A DNA stretch of 35,612 nt from Clostridia bacterium (GTDB lineage Bacteria; Bacillota; Clostridia; Oscillospirales; Acutalibacteraceae), in contig JAFQBE010000010.1 of NCBI GenBank assembly GCA_017416765.1, forward strand, positions 1 through 35,612, read 5' to 3'. Below the pieces are notes generated by a model. The model had not been told where the DNA came from and did no database searches. It worked only from the letters and a program-made list of their open reading frames with translations. Both the position numbers and the translations under genes were made by a program. This document shows positions 33,365-35,612 of this stretch, in pieces. The first letter of the stretch is position 1. Each line of letters starts with the position of its first letter.

Positions 33365-33892
33365 ATGCGTTTGTTTCATGTCAGCGAAGAATGTGATATT
33401 GAGGTATTCAAGCCCAGAATACCGGACAGGGCAGATATGGACAAATCCGTTGGCTTGGTATGGGCAATCGACGAAGAAAGACTTCCCAATTTTCTGACGC
33501 CGAGAAACTGTCCGAGAGTGACGTACCATATCGGTAATAATACCACAAAAGCGGATATACAAAATTTTTTCACTTCATCTCAATCCAATCACTGTATTGT
33601 AATCGAAAATTCATGGTTCAATGCAATGCGTTCAACAACACTGTATCTTTATGAATTTGATACAGCTGATTTTGAATTGCAGGATGATATTGCCGGGTAT
33701 TATGTATCTAAAACGGCACAGAAGCCGATTGCAAAATATACGGTAACAGATTTGTTTTCTGAATTATTCAAACGCAATGTTGAAATCAGAATGGTTGAAA
33801 ATCTGTGGGATATCGCAGATAAAGTGAAAAATTCAACGCTTAATTGGTCACTGTGCCGAATGGGTTATGCACAGCCAAAAACAAGCAAATAA
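33365..33892 (+). CDS. Uncharacterised protein, DUF6886-like
   Basis: The 175-residue soluble protein starts MRLFHVSEE and has segments such as GLVWAIDEERLPNFLTPRNC and RVTYHIG that I associate, without certainty, with the uncharacterised DUF6886 family of Firmicutes. No catalytic motif, membrane segment or signal peptide is visible. It begins 4 bp after the kinase-like gene and is followed by a terminator, so it is probably the last gene of the operon, although an independent later addition is possible. No function is proposed. Confidence 0.75.
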   Translation: MRLFHVSEECDIEVFKPRIPDRADMDKSVGLVWAIDEERLPNFLTPRNCPRVTYHIGNNTTKADIQNFFTSSQSNHCIVIENSWFNAMRSTTLYLYEFDTADFELQDDIAGYYVSKTAQKPIAKYTVTDLFSELFKRNVEIRMVENLWDIADKVKNSTLNWSLCRMGYAQPKTSK

Positions 33893-33895
33893 AAT

Positions 33896-33946
33896 AAAGT
33901 GAGTTATGCAGTGCTTTAACTGTACAACTCACTTTTTACTTTTTTG
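33896..33946. terminator. Bidirectional terminator between the operon and the XRE gene
   Basis: AAAGTGAGTT (33896-33905) pairs with AACTCACTTT (33926-33935) around a 20-base loop. It is followed by TTACTTTTTT on the + strand. The right arm overlaps the stop codon of the minus-strand XRE gene, and A-rich sequence on the left would give a U tract on the minus strand. Confidence 0.75.
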
Positions 33947-34153
33947 GGGATAGGGATTTTTTTCATCAGTTAAATCTAAGAGGTAATCAATGTTGGTGTT
34001 ATAAAATTTAGCTAAAATCATTAGATTTTCAGTAGTTGGTAAAAGCTCTCCGGTTTCATATTTTGAAATTATGCTTTGAGGAATACCGGTTTCCATTTGA
34101 ACTTTTATTTGCGTATAGTCATTAATTACTCGAATAAGCTTTATATTCTTCAT
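33929..34153 (-). CDS. XRE-family transcriptional regulator
   Basis: This 74-residue protein is almost entirely a Cro/C1-type helix-turn-helix domain (TQIKVQMETGIPQSIISKYE in the first 40 residues). It ends with the conserved FYNTNIDYLLDLT and a basic tail. On the minus strand GAGGTGG precedes the ATG at 34153; a GTG nine bases further upstream overlaps that site and is less likely. It is divergent from the zinc-ribbon membrane protein gene. The 140-bp gap contains a consensus promoter and short palindromes that suit a small XRE dimer, so it probably controls itself and its neighbour. Confidence 0.9.
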   Translation of the reverse strand: MKNIKLIRVINDYTQIKVQMETGIPQSIISKYETGELLPTTENLMILAKFYNTNIDYLLDLTDEKNPYPQKSKK

Positions 34154-34178
34154 GATTGCCACCTCATATATTCAATTA

Positions 34179-34195
34179 AATCATAAAATATGATT
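34179..34195. promoter_or_regulatory. Putative XRE operator 1
   Basis: AATCATAAAATATGATT is a perfect inverted repeat with 7-bp arms and a 3-bp centre. It touches the -35 box of the rightward promoter and lies 26 bp from the XRE start. No binding site for this protein is known. Confidence 0.5.
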
Positions 34196-34222
34196 GACAT
34201 TTATAATTTGTTTGAATATAAT
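34194..34222 (+). promoter_or_regulatory. Consensus promoter for the zinc-ribbon/DUF5067-like gene
   Basis: TTGACA (34194-34199) and TATAAT (34217-34222) are separated by exactly 17 bp, a full sigma-A consensus. Such strong promoters usually need repression, which fits the overlapping palindromes. Confidence 0.85.
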
Positions 34223-34239
34223 ATTCATAGAATGAATAT
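34221..34239. promoter_or_regulatory. Putative XRE operator 2
   Basis: ATATTCATAGAATGAATAT is an inverted repeat with 8-bp arms and a 3-bp centre. It overlaps the end of the -10 box and the expected transcription start, a typical repressor position. A smaller palindrome, GAATATAATATTC (34214-34226), overlaps the -10 box. Confidence 0.5.
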
Positions 34240-34293
34240 AGCTTGACGTTTGGCAACTTATTCATCTATATCTTAATTTGCGGAGGCATAAAA

Positions 34294-34893
34294 ATGAGTT
34301 CAAAAATGGTGAAGTGTAAATCATGCGGTAATGAAATTGCAGCAAATGCAAAATCTTGCCCTAGCTGCGGTGCAAAAAACAGTAAACCGATATTTAAAAA
34401 ATGGTGGTTTTGGCTGGTTGTAGTGGTCATTGTAGTTGCGTTGATAGGAAGTTTGGGTGGCGACGAGTCAACAACTGATAATAACAATGACAATCAAAAC
34501 GGTGTTGCTGAAACTACAGTACACAGTGATACGAAATTAGGCAGATATGAGATTGAAATTAAGAATGCACGTCTTACAACAAACTATGAGGGAAAACCGG
34601 TAGTAGTTGTAACTTACGGGTTTACAAACAATTCGAGTGAACCGGCAGCATTTTTCCTTTCTGTAGAAGATGGTGCTTATCAAAACGGTGTAGGTTTGGA
34701 AAAGGCATATGTGCTTAATGATAATGATCCATATGATGAAGCAAACCAGAATAAGGAAATTAAGACAGGTGTTACTATTGATGTTGATGTAGCATATTTG
34801 CTTAATGATACTGAAACAGATGTTGATATTGAAGTTAAAGAATTTATGAGTTTTTCTGATGATATGATTACCAAATCTTTCTCAATTAAATAA
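34294..34893 (+). CDS. Zinc-ribbon membrane protein with DUF5067-like domain
   Basis: The 199-residue protein begins with a double-CxxC zinc ribbon (CKSCG and CPSCG, about 8-24), followed by one membrane helix (WWFWLVVVVIVVALIG, about 33-48) and an acidic Asn-rich linker. A C-terminal beta-sandwich domain (about 75-199) resembles DUF5067, found in clostridial and streptococcal surface proteins. The ribbon should face the cytoplasm and the DUF5067-like domain the outside. The ATG at 34294 has CGGAGG upstream; a longer frame to 34243 runs into the leader. It has a full-consensus promoter and is divergent from an XRE regulator. Function is unknown. Confidence 0.85.
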   Translation: MSSKMVKCKSCGNEIAANAKSCPSCGAKNSKPIFKKWWFWLVVVVIVVALIGSLGGDESTTDNNNDNQNGVAETTVHSDTKLGRYEIEIKNARLTTNYEGKPVVVVTYGFTNNSSEPAAFFLSVEDGAYQNGVGLEKAYVLNDNDPYDEANQNKEIKTGVTIDVDVAYLLNDTETDVDIEVKEFMSFSDDMITKSFSIK

Positions 34894-34947
34894 CATACAA
34901 TACGGCTACCTCTTTGGTAAAAAGAGATAGCCGTATTGTATGTTATT
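34889..34947. terminator. Long bidirectional terminator hairpin holding two stop codons
   Basis: The 27-bp arms 34889-34915 and 34921-34947 pair with a single mismatch around a GGTAA loop. The left arm contains the TAA of the DUF5067-like gene (34891-34893), and the right arm ends within the TAA complement of the convergent tspO gene (34946-34948). Confidence 0.88.
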
Positions 34948-35413
34948 ACCTATTCAACAAATATATCCCTAAATTAAGATATCCCGCAAAGGTTACCCAA
35001 ATAAGGTAGGGGATTTGCAGTAGTGCTGCGGGTTTATCGTATTTCCAAAACATTTTTATCATCACTATTATCAGCGCCCACAAAAGCAGCAGCCATATGA
35101 ACGCAAAAAGGAAATATCTGCCGTTGAAGAAAATAATACTCCAGAGAAAATTGACTATAAGCTGAACTGCATAAACAGTCAGTGAGGTGTTCCATTCGTA
35201 GCCGTTTGCTATGTATACCCTTGCCGCGCTTATACCCATCAGCGTGAACAGAATGGTCCACACAATGGGGAAAACAATTCCGGGCGGTGATAGTGGCGGC
35301 GATTCAACCGTTGAATATATGTCCATACTGCCGCTTGTAAGTAAAGCCGATACCGACCCCGTCAGCAATGCCGCAGCAACGCTGATTACATAAACCCATA
35401 CCTTTTTTATCAT
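34946..35413 (-). CDS. tspO: TspO/MBR-family membrane protein
   Basis: The 155-residue protein has the five membrane helices of the TspO/translocator protein family, with the conserved SPPLSPPGIVFPIVWTILF segment (about 38-56), then VNFLWSIIFF and LLQIPYLIWVTFAGYLN near the end. TspO proteins bind porphyrins and other tetrapyrroles and can degrade protoporphyrin IX; in bacteria they are linked to stress and redox control. The start complement is at 35411-35413, with AAGGAG seven bases upstream on the minus strand; a frame to 35473 lacks a ribosome binding site. No haem genes lie nearby. Confidence 0.93.
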   Translation of the reverse strand: MIKKVWVYVISVAAALLTGSVSALLTSGSMDIYSTVESPPLSPPGIVFPIVWTILFTLMGISAARVYIANGYEWNTSLTVYAVQLIVNFLWSIIFFNGRYFLFAFIWLLLLWALIIVMIKMFWKYDKPAALLQIPYLIWVTFAGYLNLGIYLLNR

Positions 35414-35496
35414 ATCATCACTCCTTGGTAAATGATATGCGAACGAGTAAAGAATATGAGTTGTGGAAGACAAATTACAGTTTGTCGAGATGTTTA

Positions 35497-35612
35497 CACC
35501 TCATCCACCGCCATTCGGCGGTCCCCCTTCCCCTCAAGGGGAAGGCAAGAAAAGTTACTGCTTTATCTGAAGGCTTCCCCTGCGAGGGGAAGCTGTCACC
35601 GCAGGTGACTGA
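35497..35612. repeat. Hairpin-rich intergenic repeat, cut by the window end
   Basis: It starts CACCTCATCCACCGCC and contains four small inverted repeats in a row: ACCGCC/GGCGGT, CCTTCCCCTCAAGGGGAAGG, GCTTCCCC/GGGGAAGC and GTCACC/GGTGAC. The end GGTGACTGA appears about to continue into the complement of the CACCTCATC start, so the whole unit is probably a MITE-like element with terminal inverted repeats of the kind common in gut Clostridia. No gene was seen in 35414-35612. Confidence 0.75.

Overview
The window looks like chromosomal DNA of an anaerobic, gut-type Firmicute of class Clostridia, probably Oscillospirales/Ruminococcaceae. This is an inference from gene content: AddAB instead of RecBCD, the block rpmE-yigZ-dgt-dnaG-rpoD, GGAGG-type ribosome binding sites, sigma-A type promoters, and intergenic repeats of the kind seen in gut Clostridia. 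Almost all genes lie on the + strand. No tRNA, rRNA, CRISPR array, transposase or integrase was seen.

Region 1 (1-3080) has degenerate intergenic repeats, then ybaK and birA from one promoter. bioY runs convergently and overlaps birA by 11 bp, so biotin ligase and biotin uptake sit together. A secreted SH3/C39-like peptidase follows on the minus strand. Region 2 (3142-5436) is a two-gene cassette, RhuM-family protein plus AraC/GyrI regulator, bracketed by a 37-bp direct repeat (36 of 37 identical). The two repeat copies lie at the promoters of the peptidase gene and of addB, so it looks like an insertion into a formerly divergent intergenic region. Region 3 (5439-17429) is core information processing: addB, addA, rpmE, yigZ, dgt, dnaG, rpoD.

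Region 4 (17486-25152) is the most interesting. A strong promoter drives a heavily codon-biased 944-residue secreted protein. Directly after it comes a 56-residue acidic peptide, too short for usual gene calling. The peptide has an N-terminal YxxPxL motif, as in lasso-peptide leaders, followed by an ITTSGG segment. After a strong terminator comes a tightly packed operon: HPr-kinase-like protein, ABC exporter (apparently starting at a CTG codon), PqqD-like protein, S26-type serine peptidase (TTG start) and a membrane-anchored surface protein. This resembles a RiPP maturation/export locus of the kinase-containing lasso type, but without the lasso B2 protease and C cyclase. It may be a different peptide modification system.

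Region 5 (25208-33946) is a probable nine-gene operon. Two pairs of TIM-barrel epimerase/isomerase plus Gfo/Idh/MocA oxidoreductase precede a GH13 alpha-glucosidase, a MIF-like tautomerase, an alpha/beta hydrolase, a BadF-type kinase-fold protein and an uncharacterised protein. The pairing suggests oxidative (3-keto) sugar or glycoside handling. Region 6 (33929-35612) has an XRE regulator divergent from a zinc-ribbon/DUF5067-like membrane protein, with palindromic putative operators between them. A 26/27-bp hairpin then contains the stop codons of both that gene and a convergent tspO. The window ends inside a hairpin-rich intergenic repeat.
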